Assembly: GCF_910592395.1 (NCBI RefSeq) | Contig: NC_088312.1 | Location: 23,319,292 to 23,383,291, forward strand | Reading direction: 5' to 3' | DNA: 64,000 bases | Source of the DNA: Lineus longissimus | Taxonomy: Eukaryota; Nemertea; Pilidiophora; Heteronemertea; Lineidae | Program-made: the position numbers and the translations under genes | Notes under the pieces: generated by a model | Databases searched by the model: none | What the model was told of the DNA's origin: nothing | Seen by the model: the letters and a program-made list of their open reading frames with translations, nothing else | Shown: piece by piece, positions 44,738-58,865 of the stretch | Layout of the letters: the number at the start of each line of letters is the position of its first letter | Position numbering within the stretch: position 1 is the stretch's first letter

Positions 44738-44819
44738 CGACGGGGATGGGATTCGAACCCACGCGGGCAGAGCCCAATGGATTAGCAGTCCATCGCCTTA
44801 ACCACTCGGCCACCTCGTC
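44738..44819 (-). tRNA. tRNA-Ser(GCT), copy 1
   Basis: 82 nt, type II. The minus strand starts GACGAGGTGGCCGAGTGG (A box). The anticodon loop CTGCTAA gives GCT. A long variable arm follows, then GGTTCGAATCC (B box), ending CCCCGTCG. Acceptor pair 5-68 is A-C instead of A-U; all other acceptor pairs form. Confidence 0.93.
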
Positions 44820-45683
44820 GTGATGATTACTCAGCCCTACTGCGTACACAAGAATCATCGTGTCAGTTAATCTGGCTTGCCCCAGCTGTACTCAACACTG
44901 ATTCTTTCTGATCAAGTGAAACAACAATTGGCTCTTTGAATCGGCACACACTTATATTTACATTCTTAGCATCATTATTGATTGATTATCAACCGGCGCC
45001 TTGAAGTGACGTAGCAATCGTATTTCATGCTAACATAAGCCTATAGTTTGTATAAGAATTTCCAATCAGAAATCACCAATTACTCCCAAAACAACAAAGA
45101 CCTTTATTAGTGTTTACAAATGCGTTTGTAATTACCTAATTGCGGCTTTGCGCTGCAGTCAATTGTCTTTCACCACTGCTAATTATGTAATTAGATGATA
45201 AGTTGAATAGGCCCACATGACTGTGTGGTCACAAGCACATCTACCGCGTTCACTAATTAAGCTAATTAAGACAATTTGTCGGTGTGATTGGCGAGGATTC
45301 AGGCAAACTGTCATCTCTTTGATTGAAGGTCTGTACATTTAATAATAGACAGGTTTCGCCTCCCTTACAACGAATGATGGCGTATGAAGTATGCAAAATG
45401 CATTTATCGACAATTTTGATTTCCAGAATTCCTTCAATCCGGATTGCGAAGCCTATTATAGACAAAATTATTCGATTATTTGACAAATACATTGTATTAT
45501 AAATATGTGGTGATTATTAAGATATACATGTACATAATTTAATATTCTCCTCGTTTTACGATCACAAGTCTTCTGGACCCCATAGCTTCGTGGTGATCAA
45601 TGACATCAAGATTCAAGATCTTGGCATTTTGTGCCGCCGACATGTAAAAGTACACGTACATGATGATTGTTTCGAGCCATTCA

Positions 45684-47009
45684 GTCGTTTACAAATACGT
45701 TAACATATCACAAAGAATTCATAAAGATTTCTTAGTCGTTTACAAATACGTTAACATATCACAAAGAATTCATAAAGATTTCTTAGTCGTTTACAAATAC
45801 GTTAACATATCACAAAGAATTCATAAAGATTTCTTAGTCGTTTACAAATACGTTAACATATCACAAAGAATTCATAAAGATTTCTTAGTCGTTTACAAAT
45901 ACGTTAACATATCACAAAGAATTCATAAAGATTTCTTAGTCGTTTACAAATACGTTAACATATCACAAAGAATTCATAAAGATTTCTTAGTCGTTTACAA
46001 ATACGTTAACATATCAGAAAGAATTCATAAAGATTTCTTAGTCGTTTACAAATACGTTAACATATCACAAAGAATTCATAAAGATTTCTTAGTCGTTTAC
46101 AAATACGTTAACATATCACAAAGAATTCATAAAGATTTCTTAGTCGTTTACAAATACGTTAACATATCACAAAGAATTCATAAAGATTTCTTAGTCGTTT
46201 ACAAATACGTTAACATATCACAAAGAATTCATAAAGATTTCTTAGTCGTTTACAAATACGTTAACATATCACAAAGAATTCATAAAGATTTCTTAGTCGT
46301 TTACAAATACGTTAACATATCACAAAGAATTCATAAAGATTTCTTAGTCGTTTACAAATACGTTAACATATCACAAAGAATTCATAAAGATTTCTTAGTC
46401 GTTTACAAATACGTTAACATATCACAAAGAATTCATAAAGATTTCTTAGTCGTTTACAAATACGTTAACATATCACAAAGAATTCATAAAGATTTCTTAG
46501 TCGTTTACAAATACGTTAACATATCACAAAGAATTCATAAAGATTTCTTAGTCGTTTACAAATACGTTAACATATCACAAAGAATTCATAAAGATTTCTT
46601 AGTCGTTTACAAATACGTTAACATATCACAAAGAATTCATAAAGATTTCTTAGTCGTTTACAAATACGTTAACATATCACAAAGAATTCATAAAGATTTC
46701 TTAGTCGTTTACAAATACGTTAACATATCACAAAGAATTCATAAAGATTTCTTAGTCGTTTACAAATACGTTAACATATCACAAAGAATTCATAAAGATT
46801 TCTTAGTCGTTTACAAATACGTTAACATATCACAAAGAATTCATAAAGATTTCTTAGTCGTTTACAAATACGTTAACATATCACAAAGAATTCATAAAGA
46901 TTTCTTAGTCGTTTACAAATACGTTAACATATCACAAAGAATTCATAAAGATTTCTTAGTCTTTTACAAATACGTTAACATATCACAAAGAATTCATAAA
47001 GATTTCTTA
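45684..47009 (+). repeat. 51-bp minisatellite, 26 copies, open in one frame
   Basis: Exactly 26 units of 51 bp (GTCGTTTACAAATACGTTAA ... GATTTCTTA), almost without variation. Because 51 is a multiple of 3 and one frame lacks stops, an ORF of 507 codons (45660-47183) arises, repeating VVYKYVNISQRIHKDFL. The other plus frames carry stops in every unit. No signal, homology or codon evidence supports a protein. Confidence 0.97.
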
Positions 47010-47619
47010 ACTTTCAAATCATTTTTACGGACAAAAATTACACTTTCTCATTTTCCAAAAAGGTACCAAAAGTCATCTCACCGGAAATGGGAAATGATGT
47101 TAAACTGCCCCTTATACTTTACACTGTGTTTAAACAACGCCTCACAGGAAATCACAGCGTTCCTGCGAGATCCTAAATATTGAATTGACGCTCCTCCAGT
47201 GATCCCGAACGATGCTTTAATGTAAGCTCCCTGATATCGTCATCTGCCCTGCGATGACAACTAGCGAATACATTTGATCGCATGGAGCGTGCTTTACCAA
47301 TATTTCATATCAGGTCAAAGTTGACACCCGCTGCATGATCTCTATCTAAATCAATGACATAGTTTCGCCAGAATCTACCATGTAAGTTCAGGATCATTAT
47401 ACGGGTCAACCACTAAAGATAAGTATCACTGAAGATGATATCTGACTAAATTAAATTAACCGTTTACCAAATGCTTTTACTGATCATTATGTTTTTGTTA
47501 TTCGGCCTCGGCCTCGTAAAACTCAGCGATGCTTAACAGTTTTATCCCCAACCTTCCCATCAGAATGGAACGATTTTGAGAATGAGTCTGGCAGCTATTA
47601 ATGATCTAGTGTTTACCTC

Positions 47620-48675
47620 CTACAAAGAAGGATCGTTTCTCGAGGCAGTGGAAGCTTTGGTGACAATAGAAGTGGATTCCTTGTTCCGCTTTAAGAAGAA
47701 AAGTTTTTCCAGATCCTTACGAAATCTTGAGGAGGTGAGACAATAGAGATAGAAATTAGCAGAACTGTTGATAAGAAGCAATACCGTCACTACTCGTATG
47801 CTGACCAGACGCAAAAGCAATTCGTAGGTATTCTCCGGCTTCGCAAAAATTTCAAAATAGAAATAGTCGATTAGACACGGAAATAGACACATTATAAAGG
47901 CAGATGATACGATGAAAAGCATGACGTTCACCTGCGGGGACTCCGCTATCTTGCTTGTGTAACCCTCTTGCATGTGCTTCCGCACATGCGCACTCCTACG
48001 CATGGCAACCACTATGCCAATATTGAGAAAAAATACTAGGACCGGCGGCGGATAAAACCAGACGAAAGACTGTAGAAAATACATTGCTGTGTGCAACCAT
48101 TTTGGTTTAAAAAAACATATTTGATGAACAGACCCGGCGGCGTTCGGCTTGTACTTCCGGGTTAAATTTGGGCTCAGTGTCAGCACTGCTAAAATTGGGA
48201 CAACAACACAAATTATTTTGGTGCGTTTTCTTGTGCACAGCGCCACCGCACGGAGAGGAAACCAAATTGCTATGAAACGATCAACAGTCATAAAAACAAG
48301 AATCCAATAGGCAGTTCCCGCGCAAATGTACGAGAGGTAGATATGCTCCTTGCAGTAAAAGTCTCCAAGCGTTCTTGCAATTGACGGCACAAACATCACC
48401 ACATAACTTTGAAAGTGATACACAATAATATAAGCGATGTCGAAAATGGCGAGGATTTGTAGAAAGAGACAAGCTGACGAAAGGCGGTAAGTTGGTCTGG
48501 TAAACACGAGGAACGACAGTATATTCCCTGCGACTCCTATGGCTAGGATTGGAGGAGGGACGTAGACTAACAAAAGCTGTTCGGCGTATACAAGAACTAC
48601 ATTTGATTGTGATATTTCTGCCTCGTCGTAATTAGTCGTGAAGTTAGTCACATGCGGTAGGTGTGACACATTCAT
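47620..48675 (-). CDS. Peptide GPCR, array copy 2
   Basis: 351 residues, intact, near-identical to copy 1 with the same motifs (DRF, NSSANFYLY). Differences seen: R173, I186, K190, I243, I255, C263. It shares R173, I186 and C263 with copy 3, so the two form an inner pair. Confidence 0.92.
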   Translation of the reverse strand: MNVSHLPHVTNFTTNYDEAEISQSNVVLVYAEQLLLVYVPPPILAIGVAGNILSFLVFTRPTYRLSSACLFLQILAIFDIAYIIVYHFQSYVVMFVPSIARTLGDFYCKEHIYLSYICAGTAYWILVFMTVDRFIAIWFPLRAVALCTRKRTKIICVVVPILAVLTLSPNLTRKYKPNAAGSVHQICFFKPKWLHTAMYFLQSFVWFYPPPVLVFFLNIGIVVAMRRSAHVRKHMQEGYTSKIAESPQVNVMLFIVSSAFIMCLFPCLIDYFYFEIFAKPENTYELLLRLVSIRVVTVLLLINSSANFYLYCLTSSRFRKDLEKLFFLKRNKESTSIVTKASTASRNDPSL

Positions 48676-51046
48676 GGTGTTGAATCTCCTTTACTGACGA
48701 TTGCAAGATCTACTTCATTTCAGCATTCCTCTTCTTAATCTGATGATCCTATTCCGCCATGTTGAAAGGACACAGCTGACAATCTTGCTAAATACAGGAC
48801 GCCATGCAGTACCAGCACTGTCAACGTACGCTAAGTATTAGAGAGACTTCGGACTTTGATTGGAAAACGAAAACGACTCAAGATAGTGCCACAGTGGTCT
48901 GAGAAGAGATCATTTGAAAGGAGAATCGTAAACTGTCCACATTTCTAAAACCCTACAACTGTCGATAGAAACTGGCGAACCTGGCCTGTACATGTACAAA
49001 GTATTGGAACACTTTCACTGCGGCTGGAACACGTTTTCATATTTCGGAAGCCCGCACCTGACTCTAACTTCGGCGTCCAGTGGAGTTTTTTGGCCGCCAG
49101 TATCTGAACGCCAGAAAACTCCTAGGTGTGCTATGACTTGCCGTCGCTGGACGCCGCCGAACTCCACTCGACGCCAGGTATCAAACTAGTTTGATTTTGG
49201 ACTCCGGCGAACGCCAATGAAAGCCTGAAGCAGCAAGGTGTGCTACCGATTCAGCGGCGAGCGGAGTTCAGTCGAACTCCTCAGGACGCCAGAGTTGGAG
49301 GGTGGTGCCAGCTTTAACCTCTCTATCACTGGTGTGGCACCAACTTGGGTTCTTGATCCAGCACCGATTCAAACACTATAATGTCACTTTACATGACATG
49401 ATGTCACTTTACCACGGAAAGTTGCAACGTGCTCTCTCCAGCTCAAGTGACTGGAGTACGACTGTAGTCTATGAATATCCCGCCAGAAGTTTTTCATGCC
49501 GTCTATTAACTTCTCAACTTCATCTACCTGATCTTACTATTAAATCACGGGTTGCCTGCCTCATGGAAGCTTTGCGTTTCGAGAATTGTAATCCAAGAGG
49601 CAGAATGTGGCATCCCGTTTGATTATGTGGCGAAACAAACTACTGATGAGACGCTGTCGAAAATGAGATAGCTGTGAAGCCGGCGGGAGTCAAGATGTAA
49701 GCCTGCAAAATCTCACAATATACGTTTGAATCTCCGTACGATGATTAGTCGCATGCATGCATGAGTATCGTCACCGACACTACAGGCCTACTAGGTTTAG
49801 TTTCCGTGGTAAGTACTGTCATGCACGTGAGTGGTCAGATCAGGCGCTAGAAATCAAGCTGGTGTGTAACTTTGCGACGTTAACCAATGGCGCGACTTGC
49901 CTACATGTATTTCCGTGTAGCCTTTCCACACCTCTACTCAACACCTTCCGCTGCTGCTTCTCGCCCAGAACGTGAATGACATTCATCACGGTTGCATTTT
50001 CTATTTGAATGTCGCAACTGACGGCAATGGCAAAAGAGACAGATTGACAGTTGAACAGCCTCAGATATACGGAATACTAGTATTCGCATTGATATCAACC
50101 TCAATTGATATAAATAGTGACTCTGGGTCAATAGGCGTTACCTGTCTCGTCAATATGCCACACAATCAATTTAGTGCCCGCCTGATGGCCCTCCGGGTGA
50201 TGCCTTATAACGCCGTGAAATGTACGTCGCGATGTAAATCGTGACACTGATGTTCTACTGTGGGGCTGTCGTGAGTCACTCTGTTCCGAATGAAATTAAA
50301 TCACATGCTCGCACTTAAATTACAGTCAGCGACGAGAATGAAGTTACGCTTTGTGCAAGTTTTATATTACAATCATTCATTTGATGCATTTTTCAATCCG
50401 TTTTTATGACTTCAAGATAAGTTTATTTCAAAAAGTTCAGACACATTTCGTATGCTATATAAATTGTTTATATGGAAATTGTATGTTCGCCCAAACATGT
50501 ACACTCCTAGTCTGAGTAACAAGCAGTGGCTCTGGAAAAGGCACTGATCGAAAAATAAAGTCAAATGACAAACAGAGAAGAGATAAATATGCGCATAGTA
50601 AAGCTGGTTAATTTTTTAGAATTTAAACTAAAAGTTAAATTTGTGTCTTTCCAATTGCATGTACGTACTATACTAGGCATTGAATATACACTTTATATAC
50701 GTGTATACATCTTTATTCGGAAAAATTTTATATTGCAGATAAATTTCAGGAAAGGGGGCAAAAAAAGCAAAACAATTCCTTAAATGCAATGCCCCTATAG
50801 TTTCAAACTTACAAATTTAATGTCGGTACTTTTTTGAAGATGTAATTATTGTCTGATGGAGACAGTGTCTGCCTATACCAAAAGGAAATCTTGCAATGTA
50901 AGTAAAAGGGGAGAAGGAAATCGTAGATGAAGTTCACGGAACAATTCATATCGCTGTTGAATAAAGTGAGTAAAGCACTTAATAATATAAACTTTACTAA
51001 ACTATACAAAAAGCTCTAAAATTCAATTATTGGGGACTAAACAGTG

Positions 51047-51333
51047 CCAAGCGGCGATCCGCGGAACTATATGCCACGATCTCACTGGATCAGAGCCAAG
51101 CGGCGATCCGCGGAACTATATGCCACGATCTCACTGGATCAGAGCCAAGCGGTGATCCGCGGAACTATATGCCACGATCTCACTGGATCAGAGCCAAGCG
51201 GTGATCCGCGGAACTATATGCCACGATCTCACTGGATCAGAGCCAAGCGGCGATCCGCGGAACTATATGCCACGATCTCACTGGATCAGAGCCAAGCGGC
51301 GATCCGCGGAACTATATGCCACGATCTCACTGC
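51047..51333. repeat. 49-bp minisatellite, 6 copies (spacer 2)
   Basis: Same unit as at 42482 but six copies, preceded by about 460 bp (near 50584-51040) that is absent from spacer 1. Confidence 0.95.
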
Positions 51334-52413
51334 ATGAGAGAATTGATGGAGTTCGACTCCCGGTCATCCTAAATCGTCTTACCTGGCGACAGGACGAGGA
51401 ATGGAGCTGGAGTTTTAACTATTCAATGTGAACTCTGGTTTGTCTCTAATATTAATTCATCCCTCTTTTGACCACATTAATTTGAGTCCACAATAACTGA
51501 GTTCAAATAATTGAATGGTTTATCGCCAGTATGAATCCTGGCCAACAGAAACCAAAGGCTACTAGGAAACAATGAACAAAATAAAGGCATTGTACCTTGA
51601 ATGTCTATATCTGATATACTCCACGGACAAGTAGAATTCAATGGAAAATCAATGATAAACGTGTTTTGATAGACATGTACACGGCTTTCGTGTTAAGCAG
51701 TTCGATACAACCGGGTAACCAGCACCCCGTCGATACCAAACGCTTTGGCGACATATGTCGTTACCACACCCACCGACAGGCGGTGCCTCTGTCCAATTAC
51801 ATTAATTGGCTTAATCTGGCGAATATATGGGTAAATGATTGTATTAATTGGAAGTTCATTGCTAACAAATAGTTAATTACCTATTTCGCACCTATTAGTA
51901 GGTGTGTTAAGAGATATGTTCTCTGTGTAGAAAGCATTCTCCTATATATATATATATAAAGTGGATAACACCTTTGACTGCAAACTTTTGTTTGCATTTC
52001 CCTCTGAAGTTTCCATAACGATTTCCGGGGTTCCAATATTAGATAATTACAGTACGTGTTAATTATCAATGAGTCTGACTGTAAACGTTCATGTAGCTGA
52101 TGCTGGCGCAGACAATGATCCGCGTGGCCGGAGACGACCATACTGGTCATCCAGCGGTATTGCCTCCGTAGCCTCGGCCCATTCTCTAGAAGCTGAGCAA
52201 TGTCAATACATTGAGGATCAAGATAGAGTCGGCAGCGAAAAATGGTCGATGTAGCCTTGATAGAATCAAGGAAGTTTCCGAGTACCTCCATGATAGAACC
52301 ATGCAGAGTTCATGAAAGACTCTGGTAGTATTCGCGGTTACATGAGCTACAAGCATCTTTTACTAATTTATTTGTGTTACCTGTTTATGAGATTAAAAAA
52401 ACCGCAAAAGGAT

Positions 52414-52495
52414 CGACGGGGATGGGATTCGAACCCACGCGGGCAGAGCCCAATGGATTAGCAGTCCATCGCCTTAACCACTCGGCCACCTCGTC
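52414..52495 (-). tRNA. tRNA-Ser(GCT), copy 2
   Basis: Identical to the copy at 44738, including the A-C acceptor mismatch. Part of array spacer 2. Confidence 0.93.
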
Positions 52496-53351
52496 GTGAT
52501 GATTACCCAGGCCTACTGCGTACACAACAATCATCGTGTCAGTTAATCTGGCGCCCCAGCTGTACTCAACACTGATTCTTTCTGATCAAGTGAAACAACA
52601 ATTGGCTCTTTGAATCGGCACACACTTATATTTACATTCTTAGCATCATTATTGATTGATTATCGACCGGCGCCTTGAAGTGACGTAGCAATCGTATTTC
52701 ATGCTAACAAAAGCCTATAGTTTGTATAAGAATTTCCAATCAGAAATCACCAATTACTCCCAAAACAACAAAGACCTTTATTAGTGTTTACAAACGCGTT
52801 TGTAATTAACTAATTGCGGCTTTGCGCTGCAGTCAATTGTCTTTCACCTCTGCTAATTATGTAATTAGATGATTAATTGAATAGGCCCACATGACTGTGT
52901 GGTCACAAGCACATCTACCGCGTTCACTAATTAAGCTAATTAAGACAATTTGTCGGTGTGATTGGCGAGGATTCAGGCAAACTGTCATCTCTTTGATTGA
53001 AGGTCTGTACATTTAATAATAGACAGGTTTCGCCTCCCTCACAACGAATGATGGCGTATGAAGTATGCAAAATGCATTTATCGACAATTTTAATTTCCAG
53101 AATTCCTTCAATCCGGATTGCAAAGCCTATTATAGACAAAATTATTCGATTATTTGACAAATACATTGTATTATAAACATGTGGTGATTATTAAGATATA
53201 CATAATTTAATTTTCTCCTCGTTTTACGATCACAAGTCTTCTAGACCTCATAGCTTCGTGGTGATCAATGACATCAAGATTCAAGATCTTGGCATTTTGT
53301 GCCGCCGACATGTAAAAGTACACGTACATGATGATTGTTTCGAGCCATTCA

Positions 53352-54830
53352 GTCGTTTACAAATACGTTAACATATCACAAAGAATTCATAAAGATTTCT
53401 TAGTCGTTTACAAATACGTTAACATATCACAAAGAATTCATAAAGATTTCTCAGTCGTTTACAAATACGTTAACATATCACAAAGAATTCATAAAGATTT
53501 CTTAGTCGTTTACAAATACGTTAACATATCACAAAGAATTCATAAAGATTTCTTAGTCGTTTACAAATACGTTAACATATCACAAAGAATTCATAAAGAT
53601 TTCTTAGTCGTTTACAAATACGTTAACATATCACAAAGAATTCATAAAGATTTCTTAGTCGTTTACAAATACGTTAACATATCACAAAGAATTCATAAAG
53701 ATTTCTTAGTCGTTTACAAATACGTTAACATATCACAAAGAATTCATAAAGATTTCTTAGTCGTTTACAAATACGTTAACATATCACTAAGAATTCATAA
53801 AGATTTCTTAGTCGTTTACAAATACGTTAACATATCACAAAGAATTCATAAAGATTTCTTAGTCGTTTACAAATACGTTAACATATCACAAAGAATTCAT
53901 AAAGATTTCTTAGTCGTTTACAAATACGTTAAAATATCACAAAGAATTCATAAAGATTTCTTAGTCGTTTACAAATACGTTAACATATCACAAAGAATTC
54001 ATAAAGATTTCTTAGTCGTTTACAAATACGTTAACATATCACAAAGAATTCATAAAGATTTCTTAGTCGTTTACAAATACGTTAACATATCACAAAGAAT
54101 TCATAAAGATTTCTTAGTCGTTTACAAATACGTTAACATATCACAAAGAATTCATAAAGATTTCTTAGTCGTTTACAAATACGTTAACATATCACAAAGA
54201 ATTCATAAAGATTTCTTAGTCGTTTACAAATACGTTAACATATCACAAAGAATTCATAAAGATTTCTTAGTCGTTTACAAATACGTTAACATATCACAAA
54301 GAATTCATAAAGATTTCTTAGTCGTTTACAAATACGTTAACATATCACAAAGAATTCATAAAGATTTCTTAGTCGTTTACAAATACGTTAACATATCACA
54401 AAGAATTCATAAAGATTTCTTAGTCGTTTACAAATACGTTAACATATCACAAAGAATTCATAAAGATTTCTTAGTCGTTTACAAATACGTTAACATATCA
54501 CAAAGAATTCATAAAGATTTCTTAGTCGTTTACAAATACGTTAACATATCACAAAGAATTCATAAAGATTTCTTAGTCGTTTACAAATACGTTAACATAT
54601 CACAAAGAATTCATAAAGATTTCTTAGTCGTTTACAAATACGTTAACATATCACAAAGAATTCATAAAGATTTCTTAGTCGTTTACAAATACGTTAACAT
54701 ATCACAAAGAATTCATAAAGATTTCTTAGTCGTTTACAAATACGTTAACATATCACAAAGAATTCATAAAGATTTCTTAGTCGTTTACAAATACGTTAAC
54801 ATATCACAAAGAATTCATAAAGATTTCTTA
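53352..54830 (+). repeat. 51-bp minisatellite, 29 copies, open in one frame
   Basis: Exactly 29 units of the same 51-bp sequence. The frame-1 ORF spans 53328-54995 (555 codons). A few units carry single changes (for example S, L or K replacing one residue). Confidence 0.97.
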
Positions 54831-55438
54831 ACTTTCAAATCATTTTTACGGACAAAAATTACTTTCTCATTTTCCAAAAAGGAACCAAGAGTCATATCAC
54901 CGGAAATGGGAAATGATGTTAAACTGTCCCTTATACTTTACACTGTGTTTAAACAACGCCTCACAGGAAATCACAGCGTTCCTGCGAGATCATAAATATT
55001 GAATTGACGCTCCTCCAGTGATCCCGAACGATGCTTTAATGTAAGCTCCCTGATATCGTCATCTGCCCTGCGATGACAACTAGCGAATACATTTGATCGC
55101 ATGGAGCGTGCTTTACCAATATTTCATATCAGGTCAAAGTTGACACCCGCTGCATGATCTCTATCTAAATCAATGACATAGTTTCGCCAGAATCTACCAT
55201 GTAAGTTCAGGATCATTATACGGGTCAACCACTAAAGATAAGTATCACTGAAGATGATATCTGACTAAATTAAATTAACCGTTTACCAAATGCTTTTACT
55301 GATCATTATGTTTTTGTTATTCGGCCTCGGCCTGGTAAAACTCAGCGATGCTTAACAGTTTTATCCCCAACCTTCCCATCAGAATGGAACGATTTTGATA
55401 ATGAGTCTGGCAACTATTAATGATCTAGTGTTTACCTC

Positions 55439-56494
55439 CTACAAAGAAGGATCGTTTCTCGAGGCAGTGGAAGCTTTGGTGACAATAGAAGTGGATTCCC
55501 TGTTCCGCTTTAAGAAGAAAAGTTTTTCCAGATCCTTACGAAATCTTGAGGAGGTGAGACAATAGAGATAGAAATTAGCAGAACTGTTGATAAGAAGCAA
55601 TACCGTCACTACTCGTATGCTGACCAGACGCAAAAGCAATTCGTAGGTATTCTCCGGCTTCGCAAAAATTTCAAAATAGAAATAGTCGATTAGACACGGA
55701 AATAGACACATTATAAAGGCAGATGATACGACGAAAAGCATGACGTTCACCTGCGGGGACTCCGCTTTCTTGCTTGTGTAACCCTCTTGCATGTGCTTCC
55801 GCACATGCGCACTCCTACGCATGGCAACCACTATGCCAATATTGAGAAAAAATACTAGGACCGGCGGCGGATAAAACCAGACGAAAGACTGTAGAAAATA
55901 CATTGCTGTGTGCAACCATTTTGGTTCAAAAAAACATATTTGATGAACAGACCCGGCGGCGTTCGGCTTGTACTTCCGGGTTAAATTTGGGCTCAGTGTC
56001 AGCACTGCTAAAATTGGGACAACAACACAAATTATTTTGGTGCGTTTTCTTGTGCACAGCGCCACCGCACGGAGAGGAAACCAAATTGCTATGAAACGAT
56101 CAACAGTCATAAAAACAAGAATCCAATAGGCAGTTCCCGCGCAAATGTACGAGAGGTAGATATGCTCCTTGCAGTAAAAGTCTCCAAGCGTTCTTGCAAT
56201 TGACGGCACAAACATCACCACATAACTTTGAAAGTGATACACAATAATATAAGCGATGTCGAAAATGGCGAGGATTTGTAGAAAGAGACAAGCTGACGAA
56301 AGGCGGTAAGTTGGTCTGGTAAACACGAGGAACGACAGTATATTCCCTGCGACTCCTATGGCTAGGATTGGAGGAGGGACGTAGACTAACAAAAGCTGTT
56401 CGGCGTATACAAGAACTACATTTGATTGTGATATTTCTGCCTCGTCGTAATTAGTCGTGAAGTTAGTCACATGCGGTAGGTGTGACACATTCAT
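55439..56494 (-). CDS. Peptide GPCR, array copy 3
   Basis: 351 residues, intact. Differences seen: R173, I186, K243, C263, R332. Flanks match those of copy 2, including the downstream deletion. Confidence 0.92.
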   Translation of the reverse strand: MNVSHLPHVTNFTTNYDEAEISQSNVVLVYAEQLLLVYVPPPILAIGVAGNILSFLVFTRPTYRLSSACLFLQILAIFDIAYIIVYHFQSYVVMFVPSIARTLGDFYCKEHIYLSYICAGTAYWILVFMTVDRFIAIWFPLRAVALCTRKRTKIICVVVPILAVLTLSPNLTRKYKPNAAGSVHQICFFEPKWLHTAMYFLQSFVWFYPPPVLVFFLNIGIVVAMRRSAHVRKHMQEGYTSKKAESPQVNVMLFVVSSAFIMCLFPCLIDYFYFEIFAKPENTYELLLRLVSIRVVTVLLLINSSANFYLYCLTSSRFRKDLEKLFFLKRNRESTSIVTKASTASRNDPSL

Positions 56495-58865
56495 GGTGTT
56501 GAATCTCCTTTACTGACGATTGCAAGATCTACTTCATTTCAGCATTCCTCTTCTTAATCTGATGATCCTATTCCGCCATGTTGAAAGGACACAGCTGACA
56601 ATCTTGCTAAATACAGGACGCCATGCAGTACCAGCACAGCCAACGTACGCTAAGTATTAGAGAGACTTCGGACTTTGATTGGAGAACGAAAACGACTCAA
56701 GATAGTGCCACAGTGGTCTGAGGAGAGATCATTTGAAAGGAGAATCGTAAACTGTCCACATTTCTAAAACCCTACAACTGTCGATAGAAACTGGCGAACC
56801 TGGCCTGTACATGTACAAAGTATTGGAACACTTTCACTGCGGCTGGAACACGTTTTCATATTTCGGAAGCCCGCACCTGACTCTAACTTCGGCGTCCAGT
56901 GGAGTTTTTTGGCCGCCAGTATCTGAACGCCAGAAAACTCCTAGGTGTGCTATGACTTGCCGTCGCAAGACGCCGCCGAACTCCACTCGACGCCAGGTAT
57001 CAAACTAGTTTGATTTTGGACTCCGGCGAACGCCAATGAAAGCCTGAAGCAGCAAGGTGTGCAACCGATTCAGCGGCGAGCGGAGTTCAGTCGAACTCCT
57101 CGGGACGCCAGAGTTGGAGGGTGGTGCCAGCTTTAACCTCTCTATCACTGGTGTGGCACCAACTTGGGTTCTTGATCCAGCACCGATTCAAACACTATAA
57201 TGTCACTTTACATGACATGATGTCACTTTACCACGGAAAGTTGCAACGTGCTCTCTCCAGCTCAAGTGACTGGAGTACGACTGTAGTCTATGAATATCCC
57301 GCCAGACGTTTTTCATGCCGTCTATTAACTTCTCAACTTCATCTACCTGATCTTACTATTAAATCACGGGTTGCTTGCCTCATGGTAGCTTTGCGTTTCG
57401 AGAATTGTAATCAAAGAGGCAGAATGTGGCATCCCGTTTGATTATGTGGCGAAACAAACTACTGATGAGACGCTGTCGAAAATGAGATAGCTGTGAAGCC
57501 GGCGGGAGTCAAGATGTAAGCCTGCAAAATCTCCCAATATACGTTTGAATCTCCGTACGATGATTAGTCGCATGCATGCATGAGTATCGTCACCGACACT
57601 ACAGGCCTACTAGGTTTAGTTTCCGTGGTAAGTACTGTCATGCACGTGAGTGGTCAGATCAGCCGCTAGAAATCAAGCTGGTGTGTAACTTTGCGACGTT
57701 AACCAATGGCGCGACTTGCCTACATGTATTTCCGTGTAGCCTTTCCACACCTCTACTCAACACCTTCCGCTGCTGGTTCTCGCCCAGAACGTGAATGACA
57801 TTCATCACGGTTGCATTTTCTATTTGAATGTCGCAACTGACGGCAATGGCAAAAGAGACAGATTGACAGTTGAACAGCCTCAGATATACGGAATACTAGT
57901 ATTCGCATTGATATCAACCTCAATTGATATAAATAGTGACTCTGGGTCAATAGGCGTTACCTGTCTCGTCAATATGCCACACAATCAATTTAGTGCCCGC
58001 CTGATGGCCCTCCGGGTGATGCCTTATAACGCCGTGAAATGTACGTCGCGATGTAAATCGTGACACTGATGTTCTACTGTGGGGCTGTCGTGAGTCACTC
58101 TGTTCCGAATGAAATTAAATCACATGCTCGCACTTAAATTACAGTCAGCGACGAGAATGAAGTTACGCTTTGTGCAAGTTTTATATTACAATCATTCATT
58201 TGATGCATTTTTCAATCCGTTTTTATGACTTCAAGATAAATTTATTTCAAAAAGTTCAGACACATTTCGTATGCTATATAAATTGTTTATATGGAAATTG
58301 TATGTTCGCCCAAACATGTACACTCCTAGTCTGAGTAACAAGCAGTGGCTCTGGAAAAGGCACTGATCGAAAAATAAAGTCAAATGACAAACAGAGAAGA
58401 GATAAATATGCGCATAGTAAAGCTGGTTAATTTTTTAGAATTTAAACTAAAAGTTAAATTTGTGTCTTTCCAATTGCATGTACGTACTATACTAGGCATT
58501 GAATATACACTTTATACACGTGTATACATCTTTATTCGGAAAAATTTTATATTGCAGATAAATTTCAGGAAAGGGGGCAAAAAAAGCAAAACAATTCCTT
58601 AAATGCAATGCCCCTATAGTTTCAAATTTACAAATTTAATGTCGGTACTTTTTTGAAGATGTAATTATTGTCTGATGGAGACAGTGTCTGCCTATACCAA
58701 AAGGAAATCTTGCAATGTAAGTAAAAGGGGAGAAGGAAATCGTAGATGAAGTTCACGGAACAATTCATATCGCTGTTGAATAAAGTGAGTAAAGCACTTA
58801 ATAATATAAACTTTACTAAACTATACAAAAAGCTCTAAAATTCAATTATTGGGGACTAAACAGTG

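Noticed and set aside
45660-47183. A 507-residue protein from the long plus-strand ORF
   Set aside because: The ORF is an arithmetic result of a 51-bp repeat with one stop-free frame. The same site in spacer 3 has one unit and no ORF. Kept as a repeat with a finding, not as a gene.
53328-54995. A 555-residue protein from the second repeat ORF
   Set aside because: Same reasoning. The unique 3' parts of the two ORFs also run in different frames relative to the shared flank because of small indels.
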